64,000 bases of DNA from Bacteroidia bacterium (GTDB lineage: Bacteria; Bacteroidota; Bacteroidia; Flavobacteriales; Flavobacteriaceae): contig JAUIKY010000006.1 in the NCBI GenBank assembly GCA_030430535.1, positions 1-64,000 on the forward strand, written 5' to 3'. Shown piece by piece: positions 50,792 through 60,210 of this stretch. How positions within the stretch are numbered: position 1 is the stretch's first letter; the number at the start of each line of letters is the position of its first letter. The position numbers and the translations under genes are program-made. Below the pieces are notes generated by a model. It saw only the letters and a program-made list of their open reading frames with translations. It did not search any database and was not told where the DNA came from.

Positions 50792-50942
50792 ATATCTTTA
50801 TTTTAAAGCAAAGTTAATAATTAAACTCAAATAAAAACGTTTTCAGCATAACTTTAGCATTTTCAAAACACATAAGTGGCACAACGCTTTACTTGGTTTT
50901 AACAGATGGTATTGAAGAAATTCTATTATTTTTGTTTTTAAC

Positions 50943-51812
50943 ATGAAAGAGAAAAAAAAGGAGCCAAAAAAAATTAAACGGAAACTGCTCGATAAATATC
51001 GGTTGGTTATTCTAAACGAAAACACTTTCGAAGAGCGTTTGTCTTTCAAATTAACGCGGCTTAACGTTTTTGTAATGGGTTCGTTATTGGCCATTTTTTT
51101 AATCTCGCTAACCTATTTAATCATAGCCTTTACGCCCCTTAGGGAATACATTCCGGGCTATTCTTCAACCGCATTAAAAAAGAAAGCCACAGAGCTTACC
51201 TATAAAACCGACTCGTTGCAACAGGCGCTTGCTATGAACGAACGCTATTACGAATCCATTAAAAAAGTATTAACGGGCGATGTAAGCAGTGCCGAATTTA
51301 ATAGGGACTCCATTGTTGAAGCCGTTAAGTTGGAAGCCAGCGAAGTGGATTTAAAACCCATAGCGGAAGATTCCGTTTTGCGTGAAAAAGTAGATAAAGA
51401 GGACAAGTACAATTTGTTTGAATCGGCCACTTCGGTCTCAAACTTTATATTATTTCCGCCTGCGAACGGCGAAATAACCGAGCCTTATAATGCTCAAGAA
51501 AAACATTATGCTGTCGATATTGTGGTAGCCAATGGCACGCCCATAAAAGCTACTGCCGATGGTATTGTGGTTTTTGCCGAATGGACCGCCACTACAGGGT
51601 ACGTTGTTATTTTAGAGCACAGTTATGGTTTAATTTCGGTGTATAAACACAATGCTTCCATTACCAAAAACCAAGGTGATTTGGTTAAGGCGGGCGAAGT
51701 GATTGCCACTGCCGGCAATGAAGGCGAGCTATCCACTGGGCCACATTTGCATTTTGAACTTTGGAACGACGGCTACCCCATAAACCCCACCAACTTTATA
51801 GATTTCAACTAA
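50943..51812 (+). CDS. M23 family metallopeptidase
   Basis: A 289-residue inner-membrane-anchored peptidoglycan hydrolase or its regulator. One N-terminal membrane helix (FVMGSLLAIFLISLTYLIIAF) is followed by a coiled coil and a C-terminal LytM/M23 domain with zinc-binding HYAVDIV (HxxxD type), GLISVYKHNA and GPHLHFEL. All metal ligands are present, so it may be catalytically active. A TATTTTTG element (50927-50934) lies only nine bases before the ATG, implying a very short leader. It abuts the next gene without a gap. Confidence 0.93.
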   Translation: MKEKKKEPKKIKRKLLDKYRLVILNENTFEERLSFKLTRLNVFVMGSLLAIFLISLTYLIIAFTPLREYIPGYSSTALKKKATELTYKTDSLQQALAMNERYYESIKKVLTGDVSSAEFNRDSIVEAVKLEASEVDLKPIAEDSVLREKVDKEDKYNLFESATSVSNFILFPPANGEITEPYNAQEKHYAVDIVVANGTPIKATADGIVVFAEWTATTGYVVILEHSYGLISVYKHNASITKNQGDLVKAGEVIATAGNEGELSTGPHLHFELWNDGYPINPTNFIDFN

Positions 51813-53315
51813 ATGGCATCAATAAAATCATTTTTGGCTAAACCCTTTTCAAAATTGGTTTATAAGCGCATCAAAAAATGGGCCGATAACCCCATTGAAA
51901 CTCAAGAAAAGGTGTTTCAAAATTTAATTTCGGAAGCTGTGTGTACCGCTTTTGGTAAGGACCACGATTTTGTGAGTATTAATAACCATGCCGATTTTGT
52001 AAAGCGTGTCCCAATACGCGATTACGAAGCCTTAAAGCATTACGTAGAAAGGGTAGTTGCAGGCGAAGAAAACGTGCTTTGGAAAGGCAAGCCCATTTAT
52101 TTTGCCAAAACTTCGGGCACCACATCCGGAGCCAAATACATTCCCATAACGAAAGAAAGCATGCCCAGCCATGTTGAGGCGGCACGAAATGCCATTTTAA
52201 TGTACATACACGAAACGGGGAATATCAGTTTTGTGGACGGCAAAATGATTTTTTTACAGGGAAGCCCTATTTTAAAAGAGCAAAATGGCATTCAATTGGG
52301 AAGGCTTTCGGGCATTGTAGCCCATTATGTACCCAAATATCTTCAAAAAAACCGCTTGCCCTCATGGGAAACCAATTGTATTGAGGATTGGGAAACCAAG
52401 GTAGATGCCATAGTTGAAGAGACTTTGCCACAAAATATGACGGTTATTTCGGGAATTCCGTCGTGGGTACAGATGTATTTTGAAAAAATCAAGCAAAAAA
52501 CAGGTAAAAAAGTAGGAGAGGTTTTTAAAAACTTCAACCTATTCATTTTTGGAGGTGTTAATTACGAACCGTACCGTGCTAAGTTTGAAAATTTAATCGG
52601 CCGAAAAGTAGATAGCATTGAGCTGTATCCCGCTAGTGAAGGTTTTTTTGCATTTCAGGATCAACAGAATGAAAAAGGGATGCTACTCCAGCTCAATTCA
52701 GGTATTTTTTATGAATTTATAAAAGCCGACAAATTTTTTAACCAAAACCCCAAACGCATTACCATAAAAGATGTTGAAGTGGGGGTAAATTATGTGATGA
52801 TTATTTCAACCAATGCCGGTTTGTGGGGATACAATATTGGCGATACGGTCGAGTTTACATCAACAAAACCTTATCGTGTTATCGTTTCAGGTAGAATCAA
52901 GCATTTTATTTCGGCCTTTGGAGAGCATGTTATTGGAAAAGAAGTGGAGCAAGCCATGCAGGAAGCCATTGAAAATACAGAAATCAGGGTAACCGAATTT
53001 ACCGTGGCACCACAAATTAACCCAGAAAAAGGCTTGCCTTACCATGAATGGTTTATTGAGTTTGAAAACGAACCTGAAAATCTTTCCGATTTGGCGAAAA
53101 AACTGGACGAATCGCTTCAGAGGCAAAATTCATATTATTTTGATTTGATTGAAGGCAAGGTGCTTCAGCAATTAAAAATAACGAAAGTGAAAAAAGGTGG
53201 GTTTCAGGAATACATGAAATCGGTCGGTAAGTTGGGTGGCCAAAATAAAATTCCGAGGTTAGCAAACGACCGAAAAATTGTTGATGAGTTTTCAAATGTA
53301 AAATCGCACAATTAA
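51813..53315 (+). CDS. GH3 auxin-responsive promoter family (acyl-adenylating) protein
   Basis: A 500-residue enzyme of the plant-GH3-like acyl-acid-amido synthetase family, part of the ANL adenylating superfamily. The ATP/phosphate loop is YFAKTSGTTSGAKYIPIT, and ELYPASEGFFAFQD and WGYNIGDTVEFTSTKPYRVIVSGRIKHF in parts are the adenylate-binding blocks. Such bacterial enzymes probably conjugate a carboxylic acid to an amine or amino acid; the substrate is unknown. The ATG follows the previous stop codon directly, so it is cotranscribed with the M23 gene. Confidence 0.9.
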   Translation: MASIKSFLAKPFSKLVYKRIKKWADNPIETQEKVFQNLISEAVCTAFGKDHDFVSINNHADFVKRVPIRDYEALKHYVERVVAGEENVLWKGKPIYFAKTSGTTSGAKYIPITKESMPSHVEAARNAILMYIHETGNISFVDGKMIFLQGSPILKEQNGIQLGRLSGIVAHYVPKYLQKNRLPSWETNCIEDWETKVDAIVEETLPQNMTVISGIPSWVQMYFEKIKQKTGKKVGEVFKNFNLFIFGGVNYEPYRAKFENLIGRKVDSIELYPASEGFFAFQDQQNEKGMLLQLNSGIFYEFIKADKFFNQNPKRITIKDVEVGVNYVMIISTNAGLWGYNIGDTVEFTSTKPYRVIVSGRIKHFISAFGEHVIGKEVEQAMQEAIENTEIRVTEFTVAPQINPEKGLPYHEWFIEFENEPENLSDLAKKLDESLQRQNSYYFDLIEGKVLQQLKITKVKKGGFQEYMKSVGKLGGQNKIPRLANDRKIVDEFSNVKSHN

Positions 53316-53318
53316 TGG

Positions 53319-53326
53319 TATATTTG
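53319..53326 (+). promoter_or_regulatory. Candidate -7 element TATATTTG
   Basis: It matches TAnnTTTG, three bases after the previous stop codon and 19 before the next start. It suggests that the 562-residue protein gene starts its own transcript. Confidence 0.45.
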
Positions 53327-53345
53327 CCGCGGATTTAATGACACT

Positions 53346-55034
53346 ATGAGTAATAAAAAACATCATGCAAGAACGCGAGCCCAAGAAAGCTCGAATGCCA
53401 TTGAGCGCATGTATATTACTATGCGTCATTTATTCAACCGTGGCTTTTACAAGCCTATGGGCATTTCGGGAGAAACCCTAAGGGAGGCCTTGTTAACGCT
53501 TCGCCCAGAAATTTATGGGTCGATTGCCGAAGAAAAAGCCGAACTGGATGGTTTGCTTTATGTAATAGACAGACTTCCCATTGGTATAGAGCAGTGTACT
53601 TTTATCAATTTAACGAGTGATGAAGGTTACGGTAATTCGCATTTCAAGCCAATAATTCCAGAAAAACGAAGAAGGAATTGCTATAGGATTGATACCGAGC
53701 AAATGAATATTGAAATTACCCGTGGGCGATCGGATATTTACGATATTTTGACGCACTTAACTTTTATGTTTGTTGAGTCACATAAAATAAGCTCGAAGGT
53801 ACTTATTAATGATGAGGGACACACGACTCGGGATTGGCAAAAACTAGAAAAAATTGTACTGGCAAACAACGAGCTTACCCAAGAAGAGCGGGAAGTGGCC
53901 ATTACCCATTTAGCCAGTATTTTGGGGCGTACATTTAAAGAATTAACGAACATTTACCATAAGTTTGCTACGCCCAATCAGCCAGAACGTTTGTTGCATA
54001 TTGTGTATTGGTTGGGTAAATTGGCGATAGAAGAGCAAATTGATTTTAATAAAAGAACCATTACCTTTAGCCCTATTTTAAGAGAGCGCATTGGTCATCA
54101 TATCCATGGTGAAATTTGGGCCGATAATATAAAAGAAAACCTGTTTAATTCGGGGCTATTAGAAAGGCCTATACATATTATAAGTGCCAATATGCACAGC
54201 GTCATGAATACGCTGTTTGCTCATCAAAGTTTAAAACCGAAAGGCAATACTAAAGGCATTTTCGGGCTTTATGAAGATTTGAGTAATAAGGACAATCAAA
54301 CCTTACGAAATAAAGTAGCAAAAGAAGCACTTAGTAAAGGGATGGTCTATTTAAAGGATACATCGGGTGCAAATATTGACATTCAAATATTCGATACATC
54401 AAAAATCGATTTAAGCAAACTCGAGATTAAGGTAACCCCATCGGTAATAGAAAAAGAAAAACCAGTTATTTTGGTAATGGATTACGCGTTTGGAGAGCAG
54501 GCTTACGAAACCATTGATGAACTTTTGAAACCCTACAAGACAAAAGGGAAAAACATTCATTTAAATGTAGAGTCGGTGTCCATCATGGGAAAAGCTGGTA
54601 TTTTGGAAGGCGGAAAGGGCGATATTATGATTCCTTCAGCACATATTTTTGAAGGCACAGCCGATAATTATCCTTTTGAAAACCAATTGAAAAAGGAAGA
54701 TTTAGAAGGACACGGCGTAGATGTGTATGAGGGATCTATGATAACTGTTTTAGGAACATCGCTGCAAAATAAGGACATATTAAAGTTTTTTTACAACTCC
54801 ACTTGGCAAGTTATAGGGCTTGAAATGGAAGGCGCCCATTATCAAAAAGCCATTCAGGCGGCCTCAAAAGTTAGGGGCAGTATAAAACCAAACGTAAAGG
54901 TAAGGTATGCTTATTACGCCAGTGATAACCCTCTGGAAACCGGAGCAACTTTGGCCTCTGGAGGTTTAGGAACCTCAGGGGTAAAACCCACCTACTTAAT
55001 AACAAGAACCATATTAGAACAAATATTAAATTAA
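53346..55034 (+). CDS. Conserved protein with nucleoside-phosphorylase-like C-terminus (DUF6909-like)
   Basis: A 562-residue cytoplasmic protein. The first ~370 residues are mostly helical and start SNAIERMYITMRHLFNRGFYKPMG; I think this is a conserved Bacteroidota family (DUF6909), but am not certain of the number. The C-terminal ~190 residues resemble the nucleoside phosphorylase/MTA-SAH nucleosidase fold: VSIMGKAGILEGGKGDIMIPS, then VIGLEMEGAH (Met494-Glu495, the usual ribose-binding pair) and YYASDNPLE (Ser526-Asp527, the usual catalytic Asp). If active, it would cleave or phosphorolyse an N-ribosyl bond. It sits 12 bases before the Wzz-like gene. The activity is inference. Confidence 0.7.
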   Translation: MSNKKHHARTRAQESSNAIERMYITMRHLFNRGFYKPMGISGETLREALLTLRPEIYGSIAEEKAELDGLLYVIDRLPIGIEQCTFINLTSDEGYGNSHFKPIIPEKRRRNCYRIDTEQMNIEITRGRSDIYDILTHLTFMFVESHKISSKVLINDEGHTTRDWQKLEKIVLANNELTQEEREVAITHLASILGRTFKELTNIYHKFATPNQPERLLHIVYWLGKLAIEEQIDFNKRTITFSPILRERIGHHIHGEIWADNIKENLFNSGLLERPIHIISANMHSVMNTLFAHQSLKPKGNTKGIFGLYEDLSNKDNQTLRNKVAKEALSKGMVYLKDTSGANIDIQIFDTSKIDLSKLEIKVTPSVIEKEKPVILVMDYAFGEQAYETIDELLKPYKTKGKNIHLNVESVSIMGKAGILEGGKGDIMIPSAHIFEGTADNYPFENQLKKEDLEGHGVDVYEGSMITVLGTSLQNKDILKFFYNSTWQVIGLEMEGAHYQKAIQAASKVRGSIKPNVKVRYAYYASDNPLETGATLASGGLGTSGVKPTYLITRTILEQILN

Positions 55035-55046
55035 TAAATTGCAATT

Positions 55047-56132
55047 ATGAGTAAAGATTTGCCACAGCAACAGCCAAATCAATCGGAAGAAGTCGATTTA
55101 GGACAATTATTCAAGTTAATTGGTAATGCTTTTGACCGTCTTTTTAAGTTTATAGGAAGCATTTTTGTTGGTATCTATAAAGTAATCCTGTCTTTGCTGG
55201 TTCACATTTATAAGAGATTGCCGTGGTATGCTGGAGCGGTTTTATTAGGGATTATCATAGGTTTTATTATTGATGCTAATTCTAAAAAAACGTATGGAGC
55301 CAATATGTATATAGAGACGAATTTTAATTCTACTAGGCAGGTTTACGAAAACATTAAGCAATTCCATCAACTGGCAAATATTGATAAAGATTCTTTAGAA
55401 TTGGCTGCTAAATTAAACATATCTCCAGGGCTGGCTTCAAACTTAAAAGGCTTTTACGTTGAGCCTGATTTGGACGAAAATAATATTGCCGAAATGTATT
55501 CGCGATTTTATGAGCGCCTGGATTCTATATCAAGGACTGAGATGACTTATGATCGCTATAGGGAGTCTTTAACACCTCATAACTATAAAATACACAAGAT
55601 TGGAGTGGCTTCTACCGACAAGCATATCTATAAAAAAATGGAGAAGGCGTTTGTGAATCAAATTTCCGAAAATGAATACTTAAATGAGTTGTTAAAAACA
55701 AATCGAGATATACTTGAAAAAAAAGATAAAACCTTGAGCCAACAGATTGAGAAGACAGATTCGTTAGCTCGGGAATATTTAAAAATCAGGATTAATGAAT
55801 CGCAAAAGGATGTAGTCCCCGGTTCTGGTACCAATTTATATTTGGGTGATGCCGAATCTTCTGCTGGAAACTTGATTGTTGATGAATCCAGAATTGTACA
55901 GTTAGGCTTAAATTATGAAACGCAAAGAAGGAAAATTGACAGTGTTTTAGCAGTTCAAAAAAATGTTATAAACGTAATAGCTACCTTTCCGGAATCGGGA
56001 TATGATATTAGGGAATGGCATGATAAAAAGAAGTTCGTACTGCCCATTGTTTTATTTGGAATAACATTTTTAACTTTTCTTGTTTTAGGTTTAGGGAAGT
56101 TTCTTAAAGAACAGAATGAAATAAATAGTTAA
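55047..56132 (+). CDS. Wzz-like polysaccharide chain-length determinant
   Basis: A 361-residue inner-membrane protein with the Wzz/PCP arrangement: an N-terminal membrane helix (WYAGAVLLGIIIGFIIDA) after a 70-residue cytoplasmic/amphipathic part, a large periplasmic alpha/beta and coiled-coil domain, and a C-terminal helix (FVLPIVLFGITFLTFLVLGLG). There is no kinase domain. Its place before rfbBACD indicates that it controls the length of a surface polysaccharide. It lies 12 bases after the preceding gene and 13 before rfbB. Confidence 0.85.
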   Translation: MSKDLPQQQPNQSEEVDLGQLFKLIGNAFDRLFKFIGSIFVGIYKVILSLLVHIYKRLPWYAGAVLLGIIIGFIIDANSKKTYGANMYIETNFNSTRQVYENIKQFHQLANIDKDSLELAAKLNISPGLASNLKGFYVEPDLDENNIAEMYSRFYERLDSISRTEMTYDRYRESLTPHNYKIHKIGVASTDKHIYKKMEKAFVNQISENEYLNELLKTNRDILEKKDKTLSQQIEKTDSLAREYLKIRINESQKDVVPGSGTNLYLGDAESSAGNLIVDESRIVQLGLNYETQRRKIDSVLAVQKNVINVIATFPESGYDIREWHDKKKFVLPIVLFGITFLTFLVLGLGKFLKEQNEINS

Positions 56133-56145
56133 ATAAATTAGTCTT

Positions 56146-57153
56146 ATGACTTTATTGGTTACAGGTGGTGCAGGTTTTATAGGATCAAATTTTATTCAGT
56201 ATTATTTGTCCAATAAGCCATCAGTCAAAATAGTTAATTTAGATAAATTGACGTACGCTGGTAACCTTGATAATTTAGAAGAAGTAAATAACTATTCGAA
56301 TTATTCTTTTGTTCAAGGCGACATCTGTGACAGAGGTTTAATCGAAGAGCTCTTTGAAAAACATAATTTTAGTGGAGTCATTCATTTTGCTGCAGAATCG
56401 CATGTCGATAATTCTATAAAAGATCCAAGCGCATTTATAAACACTAATGTTTTGGGTACTTTTAATTTACTCGATGTAGCCAAAAACCATTGGATGGATG
56501 CACCACAAAAAGCAAAAGAAGAACACATAGGTTCTCGTTTTTTACATATTTCTACTGACGAGGTTTACGGCACTTTAGGCAACGAGGGTTTGTTTACCGA
56601 GCAGACGCCTTATGCGCCCAATAGTCCGTATAGCGCTTCAAAGGCATCATCAGATTTTGTAGTTAGAAGCTATTTTCATACTTATGGAATGAACGTGGTT
56701 ACCACCAATTGTTCCAATAATTATGGGCCAAAACAACACGATGAAAAGTTAATTCCAACAATAATCCGAAAGGCTATTAATGATGAAAATATTCCCATTT
56801 ATGGAGATGGAAAAAATATTAGGGATTGGTTATATGTTAAAGACCACTGTAGAGGTATAGAACTTGCCTTTGAAAAAGGAAAGACAGGGGAAACCTATAA
56901 TATAGGAGGCCGTAACGAACGGAACAACTTATATATAGCAAATAGTATTTGCGAAATTTTAGATGAATTGCATCCTAAAGACAAGTCATACAAGGAACAA
57001 ATTACTTTTGTGAACGACAGGCCAGGACATGATTTCAGATATGCCATCGATGCTTCAAAAATTGAAAATGAATTAGGTTGGAAAGCTGAAGAAAACTTTG
57101 AAACAGGTATTAAGAAAACCATAGAATGGTATTTAAAAAAATACAATAAATAG
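56146..57153 (+). CDS. rfbB: dTDP-glucose 4,6-dehydratase
   Basis: RfbB/RmlB converts dTDP-glucose to dTDP-4-keto-6-deoxyglucose, the second step of dTDP-rhamnose synthesis; 335 residues. The NAD-binding motif is VTGGAGFIGSNFI, STDEVYG carries the active-site Thr-Asp-Glu, and SPYSASKASSDFVVRSY contains YxxxK. DWLYVKDHCRGIE is also typical. It abuts rfbA (stop followed directly by ATG), forming the rfbBACD operon. Confidence 0.97.
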   Translation: MTLLVTGGAGFIGSNFIQYYLSNKPSVKIVNLDKLTYAGNLDNLEEVNNYSNYSFVQGDICDRGLIEELFEKHNFSGVIHFAAESHVDNSIKDPSAFINTNVLGTFNLLDVAKNHWMDAPQKAKEEHIGSRFLHISTDEVYGTLGNEGLFTEQTPYAPNSPYSASKASSDFVVRSYFHTYGMNVVTTNCSNNYGPKQHDEKLIPTIIRKAINDENIPIYGDGKNIRDWLYVKDHCRGIELAFEKGKTGETYNIGGRNERNNLYIANSICEILDELHPKDKSYKEQITFVNDRPGHDFRYAIDASKIENELGWKAEENFETGIKKTIEWYLKKYNK

Positions 57154-58026
57154 ATGAAAGGAATCATATTGGCAGGCGGATCTGGTACACGTTTGTATCC
57201 ACTTACCAAAGTGGTGAGCAAGCAATTGATGCCAGTTTACGACAAGCCTATGATTTACTATCCGGTATCCACATTATTGTCTGCCGGCATTCAAGAGATA
57301 TTAATCATTACCACGCCCAAAGACCTACCCAGTTTTAAAGAATTGTTGGGCGACGGTTCTAGTTACGGCTGCCGTTTTGAATACGCTGTACAGGAACAGC
57401 CCAACGGATTGGCCGAAGCCTTTATTATTGGCGAAAAATTCATTGGAAACGATAGTGTAGCACTTATTTTAGGCGATAATATTTTCTACGGTTCAGGATT
57501 GGATAAAGCTTTGCAAAATAATATTAATCCAAAAGGTGGGGTTATTTTTGCATATCATGTTCAGGATCCTCAACGTTACGGAGTAGTAGAGTTCGATAGA
57601 AACAATAAGGCTGTTTCCATTGAAGAAAAGCCTGAAAAACCGAAGTCAAGTTTTGCTGTTCCTGGTATTTATTTCTACGATAATTCTGTTGTTGAAATAG
57701 CCAAAAATATTAAACCAAGCAAAAGAGGGGAGTTAGAGATAACCGATGTTAATAAAACATACCTCGATCAAGGAAGGTTGAATGTTCAAATATTGGATAA
57801 AGGTACCGCATGGTTGGATACGGGAACATTCACTTCACTCATGCAAGCCTCGCAATTTGTTGAGGTTATTGAAGAGCGTCAAGGTCAAAAAATTGGTTGT
57901 ATTGAAGAAGTGGCTTACTCGATGGGGTACATCAATAAATCCCAGCTTAGTGACTTGGCACAACCATTGCTAAAAAGCGGTTATGGAAAATACCTTCAAC
58001 AATTAATAGAAGACAATGAAAGTTGA
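57154..58026 (+). CDS. rfbA: Glucose-1-phosphate thymidylyltransferase
   Basis: RfbA/RmlA makes dTDP-glucose from glucose-1-phosphate and dTTP, the first step toward dTDP-rhamnose; 290 residues. The nucleotidyltransferase signature is [28 protein letters not shown] in overlapping blocks, with [13 protein letters not shown] and [12 protein letters not shown]. The 3' end overlaps rfbC by 11 bases, so the two are translationally coupled. Confidence 0.97.
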   Translation: MKGIILAGGSGTRLYPLTKVVSKQLMPVYDKPMIYYPVSTLLSAGIQEILIITTPKDLPSFKELLGDGSSYGCRFEYAVQEQPNGLAEAFIIGEKFIGNDSVALILGDNIFYGSGLDKALQNNINPKGGVIFAYHVQDPQRYGVVEFDRNNKAVSIEEKPEKPKSSFAVPGIYFYDNSVVEIAKNIKPSKRGELEITDVNKTYLDQGRLNVQILDKGTAWLDTGTFTSLMQASQFVEVIEERQGQKIGCIEEVAYSMGYINKSQLSDLAQPLLKSGYGKYLQQLIEDNES

Positions 58027-58561
58027 AGAAACTTATTTAAAAGGCTGTTTCGTAATAACTCCTAAAGTCTTTGACGATGAAAGGGGATATTTTTTTGAAA
58101 CGTTTAATGAAAACGTATTTAAGAAAGAAACAGGTGTTTCAGTAAATTTTGTACAGGATAATCAATCGAAGTCAAATAAAGGGGTTTTAAGGGGTCTTCA
58201 TTTTCAAACCGGTGAACATGCCCAAGCCAAATTGGTCAGGGTAATAAAAGGAAAAGTACTCGATGTTTGTGTCGATATAAGAGAGAGTTCGCCAACTTTC
58301 GGACAGCATTTTTCAATAGTTTTAGACGGTGAAAAACATCAACAGTTATTCGTGCCCCGGGGGTTTGCCCATGGTTTTGTGGTTTTGGAAGACGATACCA
58401 TTTTTTCATATAAATGCGATAACTTTTATAATAAAGCTTCAGAATCCGGTATTATTTATAGTGATGAGTCTTTGAATATTGATTGGGGTTTTCCTGAAGA
58501 TGAGTTAATCATTTCAGAAAAAGACAAGCAACTTCAACCGTTAAACAAAGTGTTTGTTTAA
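58016..58561 (+). CDS. rfbC: dTDP-4-dehydrorhamnose 3,5-epimerase
   Basis: RfbC/RmlC epimerises dTDP-4-keto-6-deoxyglucose; 181 residues, a cupin. [19 protein letters not shown] contains the catalytic His, and [17 protein letters not shown] and [17 protein letters not shown] are family blocks. It is coupled to rfbA by overlap and to rfbD with no gap. Confidence 0.97.
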   Translation: MKVEETYLKGCFVITPKVFDDERGYFFETFNENVFKKETGVSVNFVQDNQSKSNKGVLRGLHFQTGEHAQAKLVRVIKGKVLDVCVDIRESSPTFGQHFSIVLDGEKHQQLFVPRGFAHGFVVLEDDTIFSYKCDNFYNKASESGIIYSDESLNIDWGFPEDELIISEKDKQLQPLNKVFV

Positions 58562-59353
58562 ATGGATACTAAAGTTTTAGTTACGGGAGCTAATGGGCAA
58601 TTAGGGCAAACCATCAAAGAATTATTTGCGGTTAATAGCTTGGGGCTTGATTTTACTTTTGTTTCAAAAACCGAATTAGACATTACGGATTTTGAAAAGG
58701 TATCAACGCTTTTCGAACAAAACCATTTCGATTATTGTATTAACTGTGCTGCTTACACCAACGTGGAACAGGCCGAGAAAACCCCCGATATAGCCTTCAA
58801 AATTAATGCCGATGGTGCTAAAAATTTAGCTTTGGCTTGTGAAGAAAATAATGTTGTTTTGATCCATATTTCAACTGATTATGTGTTTGATGGTGAAAAA
58901 ACAACGCCCTATACTGTCGAAGATGATACCAACCCGATAAACGAATATGGCAAATCAAAACTTTTAGGCGAACAGCATATCCAAAATATACTTTTAGAAT
59001 ACTTCATTGTTAGAACTTCGTGGTTATACAGCAAAAAATATGGTAATAATTTTTATAAAACCATGATGAGATTAGCTGAAGAAAAAGATGAATTATCTAT
59101 AACTACAGACCAATTAGGCTGCCCGACCGATACGGAGAATCTAGCAAGATTTGTTTTAAAATTAATATCTAAAAAATCGAATACTTACGGTATAAAGCAT
59201 TTTTCGGATGATGAGGTGATGACTTGGTACGATTTTGCTCGAAAAATACTGTCAGAAAACGATTTAATTAACAAGATCAACCTTGTCAAAACTAGTAATT
59301 ATGTTACTTTTGCACAGCGGCCGAAATATTCGGTTTTACTAGGAATGGAGTAA
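58562..59353 (+). CDS. rfbD: dTDP-4-dehydrorhamnose reductase, short C-terminus
   Basis: RfbD/RmlD makes the final reduction to dTDP-L-rhamnose. The NAD(P)-binding motif VTGANGQLGQTI, CAAYTNVEQAE, HISTDYVFDG and YGKSKLLGE (YxxxK) are present, so the catalytic part is intact. The protein is 263 residues and ends at RPKYSVLLGME, about 20-25 residues short of usual RmlD proteins, which continue after the RPxxS motif with a final helix (often containing a Trp). The stop coincides with the change from rhamnose genes to the nonulosonate cassette, so a recombination joint or frameshift may have trimmed it. It may still work. Confidence 0.92.
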   Translation: MDTKVLVTGANGQLGQTIKELFAVNSLGLDFTFVSKTELDITDFEKVSTLFEQNHFDYCINCAAYTNVEQAEKTPDIAFKINADGAKNLALACEENNVVLIHISTDYVFDGEKTTPYTVEDDTNPINEYGKSKLLGEQHIQNILLEYFIVRTSWLYSKKYGNNFYKTMMRLAEEKDELSITTDQLGCPTDTENLARFVLKLISKKSNTYGIKHFSDDEVMTWYDFARKILSENDLINKINLVKTSNYVTFAQRPKYSVLLGME

Positions 59354-59457
59354 AGTAATAAGTTGTTGGAAAGAATACTTTATATTTAAAGGGTTTTGAT
59401 ATTTAATAGGTTAGTGTTCTGGTGCGTTTAGCGTTTGAGTCTAGATATTTTAATGGT

Positions 59458-60210
59458 ATGGTAACAAATAACACGGGCATAATAATTCAAGCAAGGACAT
59501 CTTCAACTAGATTTCCAAAGAAAATTATTAGGGAATTTGATGGGAACAATACTTTTTTAGATGTTTTGTTGAAAAGAATGCAGTTGATTTCGAAGGAAAT
59601 TCCTGCGGTTTTAGCTACTACAACTAATAAAGATGACCAGATTTTGTCCAGTTATGCCTCAAAATACAATATATCTGTATTTTTTGGACCCGAACACAAT
59701 GTATTAAACCGTTTTATAGAATGTGCCGATTTTTTCAAATTTGAAAGAATAATTAGGGTGTGTTCAGACAATCCTTTTTTAGATATTAATTTAATCTCAG
59801 AGCTTTTAGAAAAATATAACGGTGAAGATTATTTGTCTTTTATGGTGAATGGAAAACCAAGTATTTTAACACATAGTGGTTTTTTCTCAGAAATGGTGTC
59901 GGTTCAAGCTCTAAAAAAACTCAAAAATAAGGGTGGTACTAGCTGTATAGAGCACGTGACAAACTGTATTTATACTTCACCAGAAGAGTTTAATGTCAAA
60001 TTTATAGAAAAGAAAGTTCCATATTCGATTAGGTGTACTTTAGATACAGAAAATGATTTTGAAAATTTAAAGAAAATCTACTTTAATTGGTACAAACCGA
60101 AACAGAAAGAAAATTTTGGATTACATGATTTGGTTGAGTTTTTACAACAAGGAGAAGCAGAAAACCTTTTGGAATCAATGAAAAATGAAATAAAAAACAA
60201 TTTGAAATGA
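59458..60210 (+). CDS. SpsF-like cytidylyltransferase
   Basis: A 250-residue nucleotidyltransferase of the SpsF/NeuA-like CMP-sugar synthetase family. The start at 59458 (MVTNNTGIIIQARTSSTRFP) matches the family; an earlier GTG at 59422 lacks homology. The nucleotide loop is QARTSSTRFPKKII, and RIIRVCSDNPFLD holds the metal-binding Asp. It probably activates the nonulosonic acid made by the NeuB product as CMP-sugar, as SpsF does next to SpsE in B. subtilis. It overlaps neuB by four bases. The exact sugar cannot be read. Confidence 0.85.
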   Translation: MVTNNTGIIIQARTSSTRFPKKIIREFDGNNTFLDVLLKRMQLISKEIPAVLATTTNKDDQILSSYASKYNISVFFGPEHNVLNRFIECADFFKFERIIRVCSDNPFLDINLISELLEKYNGEDYLSFMVNGKPSILTHSGFFSEMVSVQALKKLKNKGGTSCIEHVTNCIYTSPEEFNVKFIEKKVPYSIRCTLDTENDFENLKKIYFNWYKPKQKENFGLHDLVEFLQQGEAENLLESMKNEIKNNLK

